From Adiantum capillus-veneris (taxonomy: Eukaryota > Streptophyta > Polypodiopsida > Polypodiales > Pteridaceae): a stretch of 64,000 bases of DNA. The first letter of the stretch is position 1. Every line of letters begins with the position of its first letter. Under the pieces are notes generated by a model, which was given only the letters and a program-made list of their open reading frames with translations, was not told the origin of the DNA and made no database searches. Location: NCBI GenBank assembly GCA_014529385.2, contig CM043967.1:13081501-13145500 (forward strand), in the 5' to 3' direction. Below, one piece after another: positions 48,101 through 52,619 of the stretch. The translations under genes and the position numbers were made by a program.

Positions 48101-50062
48101 GTGGCTAGGCTCAGATCAAGTCATTTAGGCCCCTCGCGAAGACTTCATACATTGGTGGGTACTAGGAATTTAAACCAAATGGGCAAAGTGGACACTTGGC
48201 ACCTCTAGAGTCATCTGCAAGGACACATGAGCATTTGGGGCGCCCAAAATCGATTAGAGAAGAAGAGAAGGCTGATTTTAACTCATTGTGAACTACTATG
48301 TGTGTGAGTAGTGGGTGCACGTGATCACAGCTTTAATGCCAAGCTTGCCTTCTCCTCTATCTTATGTAGCACGATAATTCCTTTCTCGTGCGCCCCTCCC
48401 AGTTCAAGGGCTATTCAACAATATGTACAGCTATTGTCAGATGCAGCGAAAGTGTTTAAGGATTTAGCTCGGATCTAGTACTCCGCACAAACACAAGGAA
48501 CACTTTACTTCACTTGAAAGACTGAATTGAACTGAAAGAAAGAGAGACAAGAGAGAGAAAAGAGACGACACACGGATGTCGGGTCCCAATCCTCAAGGGC
48601 CCCCTTGCTCTATTGCCAGAGAAAGTACTTTCTTTATTCTTGCACAAATGCTCATGCAATGACTGGATGTTGAGATGCTGATGCTAATGGGTACCAATGC
48701 CACTGATGCTCAGTACTGGTTATTGATGGGTCTATGTCGGTGATGATGATGTCGACGACGAGGTACTGATGGGGACTATGTCAACGACGATGGCAGCGAC
48801 GACAAGATCATGCGGGGTACTGATGGTATTGTGGGTTCTAAACTTCTATGTCGCCCTTCACGCACTCCCTATCGCAATACCAGCGTCGTCAAGCTGAGGC
48901 TGTAATACTATGTCAAAGTGCCATACCTCCCAGGTAAGAAATATGCCAGCTATACGTATGACCTAGAGCCAGAGACAGAGGACCGTTACAGATGTCAGTA
49001 CCCAATATATTATAAAAAATAGAAAAGATTTTAATCTCTTTTCCTCTGTCAAAGGTGATGAACTACATTGATCATAGAGGCCTTGGACACGCTCTAGCAC
49101 ACGATCCATTCAAAGCCAGGAGACGGATTTCTTCAAGTGCCATACCCCTCAACAGAACTCCAGAACACGTCACATGTCAGTTCATGGGACTCTTTTGGAT
49201 AGAGCTAGAAGACGTAGCACATCTCAACGCCTCATCCCCCTCACAAATCACATCAATGATACATATCCATCGCCATTTCCACCCATTATTGAGAAGCATA
49301 GAGCAGCTCCCACAAGGTTCTTTAAAGAGGAGAGATTAATGGCATGGCCTGAGACAGAGATTATGTTATTGTACTTAAAATAGCAGCCTACACAGGAGAT
49401 CAGAATTTGAAAGAAATGCTACCAGCTCATACTACAGTTCACCTATTTGCTTACATTTTAGCATTTTTTGTCACAGTCTGATGTAGATAAACAATATATT
49501 TCTCTCTCCGTGCTTGTGCTTATTTGGAAATAAAAGGATGGTTAAGCCAAGACTCTGTAAGCTGAATTAGAAGTAGGCAATGCTTCAATGCTATGAACAG
49601 TGTTGGGAAATTATAGCCTAGTCTCTTCCTGGTTGTCTGAATGGTATGAGCATGTTTTTGTTTACTTAAGCAATAAAAACAGAAGATTAAGAATTGCATT
49701 AGAGGAAAAAATACAAAAGTCTGTAGATAAATGGAGAGATCACATACCAAAATGTGGCATTAACACGGGGAAGTTTCAATTGGACACACTTTGGACACCT
49801 GCAAAGCATGTTAAATTGAATCAGCCCTTTGAAAGCATAGATGCTAATGTGTGCAGACAATAGGACCAAAATTGGTCTAAAAAACTGTATTAGATACAAC
49901 CATGCAGTTTTCTCCGATGTGGGGTACGCTCACACCAGACTTAGAGAGAATAAGAACAAAACAAAGAAATGGTGTGGATACATACTGTAGCACAGCAGGT
50001 TTACTACATCGTGAACAAGCTAGCTGGGAGAGACTAACACTCTCCCCAACAGAATCATCCAT
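6377..50062 (-). CDS. MAP1A: Methionine aminopeptidase 1A (complete, 16 coding exons)
   Basis: The enzyme removes the initiator methionine from nascent proteins; the plant 1A form is cytosolic. Coding exons, 5' to 3': 49986-50062, 49748-49798, 29881-30063, 29196-29271, 28678-28725, 28551-28595, 8573-8672, 8411-8462, 8272-8313, 8087-8148, 7859-7957, 7017-7090, 6864-6933, 6714-6779, 6526-6614, 6377-6454. Every junction is GT-AG, phases agree, and the sum is 1212 nt (403 aa; Arabidopsis MAP1A is about 398 aa). Residues 16-59 form a C6H2 MYND-like zinc finger (C16, C19, C27, C30, C43, C47, H55, H59) used in ribosome association in this family. The M24 metal ligands are all present: D236, D247, H310 (GHGIGELFH), E343 (FTIEP), E374 (QFEH), plus substrate His219 (VICHGIPD). 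No N-terminal transit peptide is seen. The start is the first ATG, seven codons before the conserved finger region begins. No stop or frameshift occurs, so the gene looks functional despite two introns near 20 kb. Confidence 0.95.
7273..7388. repeat. 58-bp tandem duplication in MAP1A intron 11
   Basis: A 58-bp unit (7273-7330) is repeated at 7331-7388 with few mismatches; both contain GAAATGTCTAAAGAATTG. It explains part of why intron 11 (768 nt) is longer than its neighbours. Confidence 0.9.
8826..9600. repeat. Dispersed direct duplication at the edge of intron 6
   Basis: The block at about 8800-9010 recurs at about 9430-9600. Shared stretches include ACTATGAGCCT, TGTTCTTTGGTGATTCAT and ACATCTTCA/CCATCTTCA followed by TTAATGCTCCT/TCAATGCTCCT. 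Identity looks near three quarters with indels. Inside the first copy, a 42-bp unit is duplicated in tandem (8997-9038 and 9039-9080). Confidence 0.75.
9620..10574 (-). pseudogene. Gypsy gag fragment, element C family
   Basis: On the minus strand an N-terminal gag tract (around 10184-10483, motifs [20 protein letters not shown]) is followed in another register by a Lys/Ser/Asp-rich tract (9856-10176, with [19 protein letters not shown]). Both match the gag of element C at 37768-38142 and 33781-34425. The fragment fades out near 9620 without pol. Its leader, GGATCCGATCC followed by the primer site, is the same as in element C. Confidence 0.8.
10575..11055 (-). repeat. Degenerate primer site and partial 5' LTR, C family
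   Basis: The minus strand reads TTGGTATGAGAGCTC at 10575-10589, a mutated initiator tRNA-Met site, next to an LTR end (TGTAACA) at 10590. The LTR carries a CCTAGGCCCCTCG stretch and a GTGTGAGTAGTGGGTGCA block also seen near 48300. It is cut at about 11055 by sequence from another LTR family. Confidence 0.65.
11060..11670 (+). repeat. Fragment of B-family LTR, plus orientation
   Basis: This stretch matches the reverse complement of the element B LTR at about 19730-20440. Shared blocks include GGGCAAGTAGCCCTA, GGTGCGGGAGCTCGAG and AGGGAATTACAGCCTGCTGT. It ends near GTGAAAGCCAAATTCTACCG, the edge equivalent of the B LTR terminus. The open frame it contains is not a gene. Confidence 0.75.
11805..12360 (-). 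mobile_element. LINE1 fragment (ORF2 C-terminus and 3' tail)
   Basis: The stretch near 11815-11860 (GTCTTCGAAAGGCC, then CCTATGAGACCAAAA) matches the 3' tails near 27060, 12655 and 23345. The part near 12190-12340 encodes a Pro-rich tail on the minus strand, comparable to the LINE ORF2 end near 27200-27400. A G19 run at 12160-12178 lies within it. Confidence 0.6.
12160..12178. repeat. Poly-G run
   Basis: Nineteen consecutive G after a T-rich run, followed by AG and more G. It is a likely polymerase-slippage and assembly-error site. Confidence 0.9.
12395..12433. repeat. (AG)n microsatellite
   Basis: An AG run of about 39 bp following TATATATACAT, in the stretch between two LINE pieces. Confidence 0.95.
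12573..12808 (-). mobile_element. LINE1 3' tail flanking the 3' LTR of element A
   Basis: The minus strand carries the LINE tail signature (TTTGGTCTCATAG, TTTTGGCCTTTTGAAGACG, then a CT-rich end). It abuts the LTR at 12809. A near-identical tail lies at 23262-23493. The upper LINE part at 24125 and beyond and this tail flank the insertion of element A, with target repeats TCATC/TCATT. Confidence 0.75.
12809..13498 (-). repeat. 3' LTR of element A (690 bp)
   Basis: The minus-strand ends are TGTCACAAATTGG and CTGTTACA. The polypurine tract lies immediately outside at 13499-13514. It contains a 79-bp (CT)n run (13150-13228) and a short (GT)n run near 13446. It is about 95% like the LTR at 23494-24124. 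Confidence 0.88.
13150..13228. repeat. (CT)n microsatellite in the 3' LTR of element A
   Basis: About 79 bp of CT repeat. The equivalent position in the 5' LTR (23828-23840) has only about 13 bp, so the run expanded or contracted after insertion. Confidence 0.97.
13499..13514 (-). promoter_or_regulatory. Polypurine tract of element A
   Basis: The minus strand reads TTTCAAGAGGGGGGTA directly before the LTR start TGTCACA. This is the plus-strand priming site for reverse transcription. Confidence 0.85.
14082..15460 (-). pseudogene. Element A integrase and chromodomain
   Basis: The zinc-binding HHCC part ([20 protein letters not shown]) and the first catalytic Asp ([11 protein letters not shown]) occur near 15107-15340, then TAG at 15107-15109 where element C has Gln. 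The core continues in other registers to the [15 protein letters not shown] block near 14710-14760. The C-terminal chromodomain (14082-14348) reads [12 protein letters not shown] to [15 protein letters not shown] and ends in a natural stop, about 570 bp before the polypurine tract. Several frameshifts make it non-functional. Confidence 0.85.
15461..16830 (-). pseudogene. Element A reverse transcriptase and RNase H
   Basis: RT motifs: [37 protein letters not shown] and [15 protein letters not shown], on the minus strand at 16240-16690. RNase [21 protein letters not shown] and FTVFTDHQS at about 15660-15850. A TAG at 16690-16692 replaces a Gln codon present in the plus copy ([10 protein letters not shown] at 44445-44470). 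The catalytic YxDD region is disrupted by a frame change near 16310-16330. Confidence 0.85.
16831..17195 (-). pseudogene. Element A protease, C-terminal half (split by element B)
   Basis: Motifs [15 protein letters not shown] and [15 protein letters not shown] on the minus strand form the C-terminal part of the retropepsin region. The other half, with the active site, is at 21413-21620. The break is exactly the insertion site of element B, with the 5-bp duplication CCAAA at 17191-17195 and 21408-21412. Confidence 0.85.
17196..18827 (-). repeat. 3' LTR of element B
   Basis: The plus-strand edge TGAAACCGG at 17196 follows the target duplication. The inner edge, at 18821-18827 (CATGAAA), has decayed from the CGTGACA seen at the outer edge of the other LTR. 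The U3-like half (about 18000-18827) is nearly identical to the other LTR, while the 17196-17700 half is much more diverged. Confidence 0.88.
18828..18845 (-). promoter_or_regulatory. Polypurine tract of element B
   Basis: The minus strand reads GATTTCAAGAGGGGGGTA directly before the 3' LTR. The same tract, slightly changed, precedes the B-type LTR at 47887. Confidence 0.82.
18999..19349 (-). pseudogene. Element B chromodomain remnant
   Basis: The minus-strand frame contains [19 protein letters not shown] and [13 protein letters not shown], the C-terminal chromodomain of a gypsy integrase. It is preceded by unrelated sequence because the rest of pol is deleted. A close counterpart with the same downstream tail lies at about 47420-47660. 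Confidence 0.8.
19679..19695 (-). promoter_or_regulatory. Primer-binding site of element B (tRNA-Glu type)
   Basis: The minus strand reads TGGTTCCGTTGCCGGGA immediately after the LTR end. From memory of plant tRNA-Glu (acceptor stem TCCGTTG/CAACGGA), this is a 17-nt perfect complement of its 3' end including CCA. The other elements here use initiator tRNA-Met. Confidence 0.8.
19696..21407 (-). repeat. 5' LTR of element B
   Basis: Bounded below by the primer site and above by the target duplication. It contains the LTR block GGCGCCCCTTTCGGTATTTC near 19885, shared with the other families. Several open frames inside it are repeated in the other LTR and are not genes. Confidence 0.88.
21413..21620 (-). 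pseudogene. Element A protease, N-terminal half
   Basis: The minus strand encodes [16 protein letters not shown] and [10 protein letters not shown], followed by [11 protein letters not shown], which stops at the element B insertion. The retropepsin active site is normally D-S/T-G; here it reads D-G-G, so the catalytic motif is altered in addition to the interruption. Confidence 0.8.
21640..23243 (-). pseudogene. Element A gag
   Basis: It starts with ATG at 23241-23243 ([15 protein letters not shown]), matching the plus copy at 42272. TAG at 23037-23039 replaces Gln. Then come a Ser-rich acidic/basic tract (about 22600-22860), the gag core ([20 protein letters not shown], about 22260-22350) and a CCHC zinc knuckle ([14 protein letters not shown], about 21782-21823). 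Frameshifts and stops separate these parts. Confidence 0.85.
23262..23493 (-). mobile_element. Second copy of the LINE1 tail, in place of the element A leader
   Basis: Nearly identical to 12573-12808 and starting with the same GGTATATACC on the plus strand. It lies between the 5' LTR and the gag start, exactly where a primer-binding site should be. About 18 bp of residual leader (CTTTTTACGCGGCAGTT on the minus strand) still precede the gag ATG. Confidence 0.8.
23494..24124 (-). repeat. 5' LTR of element A (631 bp)
   Basis: The minus-strand ends are TGTTACAAACTGG and CTGTTACA. It is shorter than the 3' LTR, mainly because its CT run is short. A (GT)n run lies at 24064-24087. It is flanked outside by TCATCATC, part of LINE1. 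Confidence 0.85.
24125..25165 (-). pseudogene. LINE1 ORF2, apurinic endonuclease domain
   Basis: Minus-strand motifs run in the order of a plant LINE endonuclease: AAWNRNGS and LETH (near 25080-25160), then [19 protein letters not shown] (about 24700) and, after a frame change near 24413, DHALLAF (about 24380). TAG interrupts LETH-x-TS where Gln is expected. Reverse transcriptase is missing; the copy is cut at 24125 by the LTR. Confidence 0.82.
25290..26300 (-). pseudogene. LINE1 ORF1 (coiled-coil, RNA-binding type)
   Basis: The 5' part (25909-26142) is rich in Glu, Lys and Met with heptad character. The 3' part (25300-25800) has a Lys/Glu-rich coil followed by [14 protein letters not shown] and [20 protein letters not shown], reminiscent of the RRM-like fold in LINE ORF1 proteins. 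It lies directly upstream of the endonuclease on the same strand, as expected for a LINE. At least one stop separates the two parts. Confidence 0.65.
26301..26975. other. No gene seen; probable LINE1 5' region and repeat debris
   Basis: GC- and purine-rich sequence with no conserved frame. It contains a threefold repeat of GATAGATGTCTT/AATAGACGTCTT (about 26570-26630) and two short CCCTTAGAGAGAG motifs next to the adjacent (GA)n run. Confidence 0.4.
26976..27032. repeat. (GA)n microsatellite at a LINE 3' end
   Basis: About 57 bp of AG repeat directly after the LINE tail, read as (TC)n in the LINE orientation. Other tails here end in short TC runs, so the repeat may be the LINE's own terminal repeat. 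Confidence 0.95.
26976..28030 (-). pseudogene. LINE1-type ORF2 C-terminus with 3' tail
   Basis: The minus strand (27590-28030) encodes a zf-RVT-like CCHC end, [18 protein letters not shown], preceded by [12 protein letters not shown] second frame (27395-27577) gives the far C-terminus. The tail (27040-27110) matches the other LINE tails and ends in a (TC)n run (26976-27032). It is a 5'-truncated copy lying head-to-tail upstream of the next LINE copy (24125-26300). Confidence 0.75.
28033..28135 (+). pseudogene. Fragment resembling one PPR repeat
   Basis: The plus strand encodes [19 protein letters not shown] and then [11 protein letters not shown], which fits the consensus of a plant pentatricopeptide repeat (RMQxxGVxPDxVTFVxxLKACG). 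The similarity covers about 35 residues, then ends. It lies at the truncated edge of a LINE, so it may be a captured or pre-existing gene scrap. It is too short to be functional. Confidence 0.5.
28551..30063 (-). CDS. MAP1A: MAP1A coding exons 3-6 (linker region)
   Basis: Exon 3 (29881-30063, 183 nt) completes the zinc finger ([13 protein letters not shown]) and carries the conserved [10 protein letters not shown] and FDWTG motifs. Exons 4 (29196-29271), 5 (28678-28725) and 6 (28551-28595) encode the linker up to [14 protein letters not shown], which starts the catalytic domain. Introns between them are 609, 470 and 82 nt. The exon 6 donor (GTAAGT) opens the 19.9-kb intron 6. The whole cluster is a host island between two transposon-filled introns. 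Confidence 0.95.
30440..31330 (+). pseudogene. LINE2 ORF1 (nucleic-acid-binding, CCHC)
   Basis: A plausible start lies at 30636 ([15 protein letters not shown]), but stops follow. The frame at 30826-31191 encodes a DUF4283-like region ([18 protein letters not shown]). A zinc knuckle [14 protein letters not shown] lies at 31285-31326 in another register. This domain order is typical of ORF1 of plant L1-type LINEs. A C-rich tract precedes it. Confidence 0.7.
31331..32440 (+). pseudogene. LINE2 inter-ORF region and linker
   Basis: Pro/Ser-rich coding-like sequence (31440-31800) follows the zinc knuckle, as in other LINE ORF1 tails. A long frame without a start at about 31910-32190 (containing [18 protein letters not shown]) is unassigned. 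No endonuclease N-terminus could be placed with confidence. Confidence 0.4.
32441..32719 (-). repeat. Solo LTR (279 bp) in LINE2
   Basis: The minus strand starts TGTCACAAACTGCTGACG and is related to the solo LTR at 38333-39046 but shorter. It is flanked by GTATA (32436-32440) and GTATG (32720-32724), a decayed 5-bp target duplication. It contains the GGCGGAATTCC/GGGGCCCC block. Confidence 0.75.
32905..33765 (+). pseudogene. LINE2 ORF2 fragment (endonuclease C-terminus)
   Basis: It encodes [16 protein letters not shown] (about 32919-32966), then a VSDVW motif and [19 protein letters not shown], and ends with [10 protein letters not shown], the order of endonuclease motifs. The catalytic Asp of the GDFN motif is Ala here, and SDH reads SNH. 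A 3' helical tract continues to 33765, where the LINE is cut and element C material begins. RT is absent. Confidence 0.75.
33781..34425 (-). pseudogene. Second gag fragment fused behind element C integrase
   Basis: [19 protein letters not shown] and, further on, [19 protein letters not shown] match the gag tracts at 9640-9930 and 21970-22090. In the direction of transcription it follows integrase, the reverse of normal order, so it comes from another copy joined by recombination at about 34425. Confidence 0.75.
34426..35250 (-). pseudogene. Element C integrase
   Basis: The minus strand shows [18 protein letters not shown] (zinc region, one Cys lost), [19 protein letters not shown] (first catalytic Asp), and [15 protein letters not shown] near the fusion point. 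The Gln codon after PKT is intact here, unlike in both copies of element A. Confidence 0.8.
35251..36650 (-). pseudogene. Element C reverse transcriptase and RNase H, interrupted
   Basis: RNase H and connection motifs lie at 35303-35809 ([29 protein letters not shown]). RT motifs lie on the other side of a 329-bp insertion (35942-36270), for example the [11 protein letters not shown] region near 36284 and [11 protein letters not shown] near 36520. The N-terminal RT part is partly deleted. Confidence 0.78.
35928..36284. mobile_element. 329-bp insertion with a perfect 14-bp target duplication
   Basis: GGCGTTGATAACCA is present at 35928-35941 and 36271-36284. Removing one copy plus 35942-36270 restores RT continuity. 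The long duplication suggests target-primed (LINE/SINE-like) insertion. One end carries a hairpin (35952-35976, TGAATCCGGG/CCCAGATTCA). No poly-A, box A or box B is convincing, so the family is unknown. Confidence 0.8.
36658..37396 (-). repeat. 369-bp tandem duplication in the element C protease region
   Basis: 36658-37026 and 37027-37395 are almost identical; I count only about two differences (for example CCGGCAATC versus CCGGGAATC). The unit carries the protease C-terminus [18 protein letters not shown]. 369 is divisible by three. Confidence 0.95.
37397..37765 (-). pseudogene. Element C protease N-terminal remnant
   Basis: The minus strand encodes [10 protein letters not shown] and [14 protein letters not shown] in one frame, just upstream of the duplicated segment. 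The active-site region near 37540 has stops. Most of the gag C-terminus, including the zinc knuckle, is deleted between this and the gag N-terminus. Confidence 0.7.
37768..38142 (-). pseudogene. Element C gag N-terminus
   Basis: A 124-codon frame with [20 protein letters not shown] and [17 protein letters not shown], matching the gag at 10184-10483. It ends where an internal deletion joins it to the protease region. Confidence 0.8.
38333..39046 (+). repeat. Solo LTR (714 bp) with target duplication CTTTC
   Basis: Plus-strand ends are TGTCACAAAC and CCCATGACA. The perfect 5-bp duplication CTTTC lies at 38328-38332 and 39047-39051. It inserted in the leader of element C, between primer site and gag, in the opposite orientation. 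It contains the inverted LTR block (GAAATACCGAAAGGG near 38878). Confidence 0.92.
39070..39702 (-). repeat. 5' LTR of element C
   Basis: The minus strand starts TGTCACAAACTGATGATG at 39702 and ends CTTGTTA at 39070, followed by a GGTGGTATCAAAGTTC primer-site remnant. It contains a (GA)n run (39150-39186) and the GGCCCCAAAGTCTGG block near 39225. Confidence 0.82.
39150..39186. repeat. (AG)n microsatellite in the LTR of element C
   Basis: About 37 bp of AG repeat at the same relative position as in the LTRs of elements A and D. Confidence 0.95.
39710..40055 (+). pseudogene. Gag fragment, plus orientation
   Basis: It encodes [20 protein letters not shown] and, later, [16 protein letters not shown], matching element A gag at 42770-43010. 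It directly abuts the minus-strand LTR of element C, with no LTR of its own. It ends at 40055, where the short-LTR element F starts. Confidence 0.75.
40056..40225 (+). repeat. Short LTR of element F (170 bp)
   Basis: It starts TGTCAGGACAAGG, has a TATA-like CCTATATAATGG near 40168, and ends AGTTCTTACA. It is followed after one base by a primer site. No partner LTR is visible in the window. Confidence 0.6.
40227..40239 (+). promoter_or_regulatory. Primer-binding site of element F (tRNA-Met)
   Basis: TGGTATCAGAGCC, a perfect complement of the initiator tRNA-Met 3' end, one base after the LTR end TTACA. Confidence 0.85.
40240..41693 (+). mobile_element. Internal 5' region of element F
   Basis: Leader-like sequence is followed by a 119-codon frame (41076-41435; [17 protein letters not shown] at its start, a Leu-rich helix at its end) in the position of a gag start. 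I recognise no family for it. The element is truncated by the LTR of the plus-strand element A at 41694. Confidence 0.5.
41694..42200 (+). repeat. 5' LTR of element A, plus copy (507 bp)
   Basis: It starts TGTCACAAAGTGATGACG and ends GTTTGTTACA. It contains GAAATACCGAAAGGGGCGCC near 42045, the inverted LTR block, and only a short GA run near 41870. Confidence 0.88.
42202..42213 (+). promoter_or_regulatory. Primer-binding site of element A (tRNA-Met)
   Basis: TGGTATCAGAGC, one base after the LTR end, complementary to initiator tRNA-Met. Confidence 0.88.
42272..43823 (+). pseudogene. Element A gag, plus copy
   Basis: It starts [16 protein letters not shown] frameshift near 42600 leads into a long basic/Ser-rich tract (42594-43060). 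The gag core follows in broken frames, then TAG at 43470-43472 and 43488-43490 replace Gln codons that are intact in the minus copy. The zinc knuckle [14 protein letters not shown] (about 43690-43731) is intact. Confidence 0.85.
44310..44800 (+). pseudogene. Element A reverse transcriptase, plus copy
   Basis: A good frame with [39 protein letters not shown] and [15 protein letters not shown] stops at TGA (44790-44792) where the related C copy has Arg. The catalytic FxDD part follows in another frame near 44820 ([15 protein letters not shown]). Confidence 0.85.
45065..46500 (+). pseudogene. Element A RNase H and integrase, plus copy
   Basis: The longest intact pol frame here (45065-46033) covers the connection, RNase H ([29 protein letters not shown]), a spacer and the integrase zinc domain ([16 protein letters not shown]) up to the first catalytic Asp ([10 protein letters not shown]). 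It ends at TAG 46034-46036, the same position as in the minus copy. The rest of integrase continues in broken frames to about 46500. Confidence 0.85.
46515..47186 (+). pseudogene. Fusion frame: A chromodomain joined to B integrase C-terminus
   Basis: Residues 1-130 are the element A integrase tail and chromodomain ([29 protein letters not shown]). From 46905 the same frame continues into an integrase-core segment ([17 protein letters not shown]) that normally lies upstream of a chromodomain. It is therefore a recombination junction that happens to be in frame. The frame ends in stops at 47184. Confidence 0.8.
46905..48420 (+). mobile_element. 3' part of a B-family element with partial LTR
   Basis: After the integrase piece comes a second chromodomain ([16 protein letters not shown], near 47418-47540), then a tail resembling 18840-19000 inverted. 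A polypurine tract (TTTCAAGAGCGGGGTA, 47871-47886) and an LTR start (TGTCACAAGACTATG, 47887) follow. The LTR is truncated near 48420. Confidence 0.75.
48421..49747. other. Repeat debris and original intron, no gene recognised
   Basis: 48440-48640 looks like a minus-orientation LTR piece (ACACGGATGTCGGGTCCC, then TTTCTTTATTC). 48660-49340 holds GATG-rich sequence and broken frames of unknown origin (one contains [20 protein letters not shown] near 48930). 49350-49747 resembles ordinary intron next to exon 2. Confidence 0.4.
49748..50062 (-). CDS. MAP1A: MAP1A coding exons 1-2 (zinc-finger region)
   Basis: Exon 1 (49986-50062) starts with ATG at 50060-50062 and ends two bases into Gln26 at a GTATGT donor. 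Exon 2 (49748-49798) follows a 187-nt intron and encodes [11 protein letters not shown], the second Cys pair of the N-terminal zinc finger, ending at a GTATGTG donor. The donor of exon 2 opens the 19.7-kb intron 2. Confidence 0.93.
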
Positions 50063-51970
50063 GTCTACGGTAATGTGAGTGTGCAAGGTTCGACAAGCTA
50101 AGAGTGTTCCACCTCACCAAGCCTGCTCATTAACAGATGTATTAGCAAGGCAAAAATTGGAAAACCAGAGATCATGTATATCTAGGTTACTCTTGTGTAA
50201 ATTAACCGAGGAACTGCAGGCAAAAGCCGATGGGTTCAAACGCAGTGACTGCTGTGGGCGAATCGACATTGATATGCTTGATTAGCTGACAGAAGGTAGA
50301 TTAGGAAACACGTTAATGATATGTACCTCGCAACGTATTGCGACATTCGTGTGAAGGCCGGTTCTGCAGACTTCGGATGCAAGAGTTCACTACACAGACT
50401 TTTTGTTTGTGTGCAATATTTTTGACTCCTTCACCATTTTTGACTCCTTCACCTCTTCTGTTCACATAATAATTCAATAAGCAAACAACACAAACTATAT
50501 AAAGGTCAGGCCACAAATCCAATGATTTGGACCTCATGATCAAAGTGCCTACACTTTCCAACCTATCACTCCATGGATTATCAACAAATCTTTAATTAGA
50601 TAATCCTTTAGGCACCTTGCATTTCCTACTACCAACATTAGCCCCAATATTATCCGTTACATTAGCATATTAGGCTGCCATCTCATCAAAAAGAACATCC
50701 TTGTTCACCCTCACTTAGCATATGATAGGGTTGTAAGATTTGTATCCTTTGCTATAGAGTTGCTCCTATGGTGAAGTCCAAATTCAATCCACAATACAGG
50801 AAGCAAATGATTATAATAGGAACATTCTAGAGGTTTGTGTCCCTATTTATCAATTTGCCACAAGGTTTTTATCCCCATGGCAAAAAAAAAGAGAAAAACA
50901 TTAAAGGCTAAAAAACATATCCAAAGAAAATTCAAAAACAAAAGATGACATAGTAGGGACATAGTCTCAAGACGTTGCAAGCGCGGTTTAAAGAAACAAG
51001 CTCTCTTATTGATTGTCATATCTCTTCTATCTTTTATCATATCATATCGTCCCCATCAGTTCTAGAAGAGCAGAATCTTCATATAGATCGGCATTACTCG
51101 CACAATTAAGATGCATATCATATTGTCCCCATCAGTTCTAGAAAATAACTGATTCTTTATATAAATCAATTCTAGAAGAGTAGAATCTTCATATAGATCA
51201 GCATTACTCGCACAATCAAGATGCATGGCTTGAGGTTAAACACATAGTATACATAGATATGCCTCCTATGGCAATAGGCGCATGTAACTAGCATGTGTGT
51301 GATGTTCTTAGGGACCAAGAAAGGGCTCTCGTTGAGAAATGTGATGTGATTCGGGGTGGTTAGAGAGAGAGGGGGGGCAGGGGGCACGCATGAATGGGTG
51401 TGATCTTATTTATGTAGAGAGATCCACTATGGAGAGCTCACCACAAGAGGTCCTCTATGGAGAGTTATTGATGTGCTTCTATGCAGAGAGTTGCTCTATG
51501 GAGAGCTCGCCATGAGAGGCTACGATGCCTATGTCACAAGAGAGATCTTATGCCTCATGTCGTCACACAATCTCCCACTAGATAAGTGATCCATATAGCC
51601 TCTTTGCTTACCTTTGATAAAGCAACATATGCAAGTTATGTGGTAGATTGAGACTTATAATCTTACAAATTTTATGAAATTATACGAGGATAAGCACATG
51701 GTATAGTTTCATGGAAATCTGTGGGACGGGTGTCTAACCTCACTCATATCTTATTGCAGACATAGCGAGAACCACGAATATAATTGTCAATCCATGGGAT
51801 GAAGCTGACTCTACTAGTGCATAGAAGCTACAAGAGGTTGTCAATCTCTTGGAAAACAACAAACAACTCGCATTTAACTCAAGTTACACTCAAATGATTG
51901 AAATCACCAAAAGCTAATCGCTCATCGGTAAACAAATCACATCCATTACAGCATCAAACGACATCCAAAT
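50063..51970. other. 5' flank of MAP1A
   Basis: This is the upstream region of the minus-strand gene and should hold its promoter and 5' UTR. I see no unambiguous TATA box or other named element. A 110-bp tandem pair lies at 51061-51227. Short repeated CTATGGAGAG motifs occur at 51428-51508. Confidence 0.45.
51061..51227. repeat. Diverged tandem duplication, period 110 bp
   Basis: TCTAGAAGAG followed by CAGAATCTTCATATAGATC at 51061 recurs at 51171 with a few substitutions; each copy runs to AAGATGCAT. It lies about 1 kb upstream of the MAP1A start codon. Confidence 0.85.
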
Positions 51971-52619
51971 GTTACGAAACTTCTAGGACATGTTTATAAG
52001 ACTTCAGCACATATGCTTATGGTTTCAAATCTCACTGTAGGTCAAGTGCAAAAATCGTGATTATTAACAGCAGTGAGTTTTTTACCTAGTCGTTTTCGAC
52101 CCAGAATGCATCTAAATGCTTAGCAATGATGCCCCCGCCTATACTTAGTTTTTTATTTTAAAGCTTAAATTCCTACTTATGAGATTAGGCCGCGGGTCGG
52201 CGACCCCAAAAGCTACGGATTACCATGAAATGCTTACGTTAATGCGTAGAGCTCTTACCTGCGGTTGCAACGCAACAGACACGACTGCAATGTGACAACC
52301 GGGGAGGGAGTAAGAAGCGCGAGAAGGAGAGAAGTGAGCGCAGTTAGCTCACGTTGTGTTTCTATTATCCAAAACTTATGAAAAACTTACAAAATTTTGG
52401 TTTACACCTTAGCCAAGGTTTTTGGTGGTCAAAACTAATAATCTGGGAGCTCTAATCAAAGATAGGTTGATACAATCTGGAAGCTTGTAGCCCCGGCTCA
52501 TCAATTACAAGGTTTATTTGGAAAGTAGGAGTTACAATCTTCCTGACTCATCAAAATAATAAATGTTTTCACAATGAAAGCTCCGAAAAAATGATATCCG
52601 AGTTAGCTTGCTTCTAACA
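51971..52619 (-). repeat. 3' LTR of element E (inner edge exact, outer edge tentative)
   Basis: The minus strand starts TGTTAGAAGC directly after the polypurine tract. The plus strand has TGTTACGAAAC at about 51970, which would give matching TGTTA/TAACA ends and an LTR near 650 bp. The partner LTR is outside the window. Confidence 0.5.

Larger units (their letters stand above)
30064..49747 (-). other. MAP1A intron 2, 19,684 bp, filled with retroelements
   Basis: The intron is bounded by the exon 2 donor (GTATGTG, 49741-49747) and the exon 3 acceptor (CAG, 30064-30066). It contains, from low to high coordinates, a plus-strand LINE, a rearranged minus-strand gypsy element with a solo LTR, a short-LTR element, a plus-strand chromovirus and a chimeric 3' end. 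Original intron sequence seems limited to roughly 30064-30350 and 49350-49747. Confidence 0.9.

Noticed and set aside
49055-49383. Overlapping plus-strand frames in intron 2 near exon 2
   Set aside because: Two registers of the same repeat-derived sequence, no family recognised, and stops on both sides.
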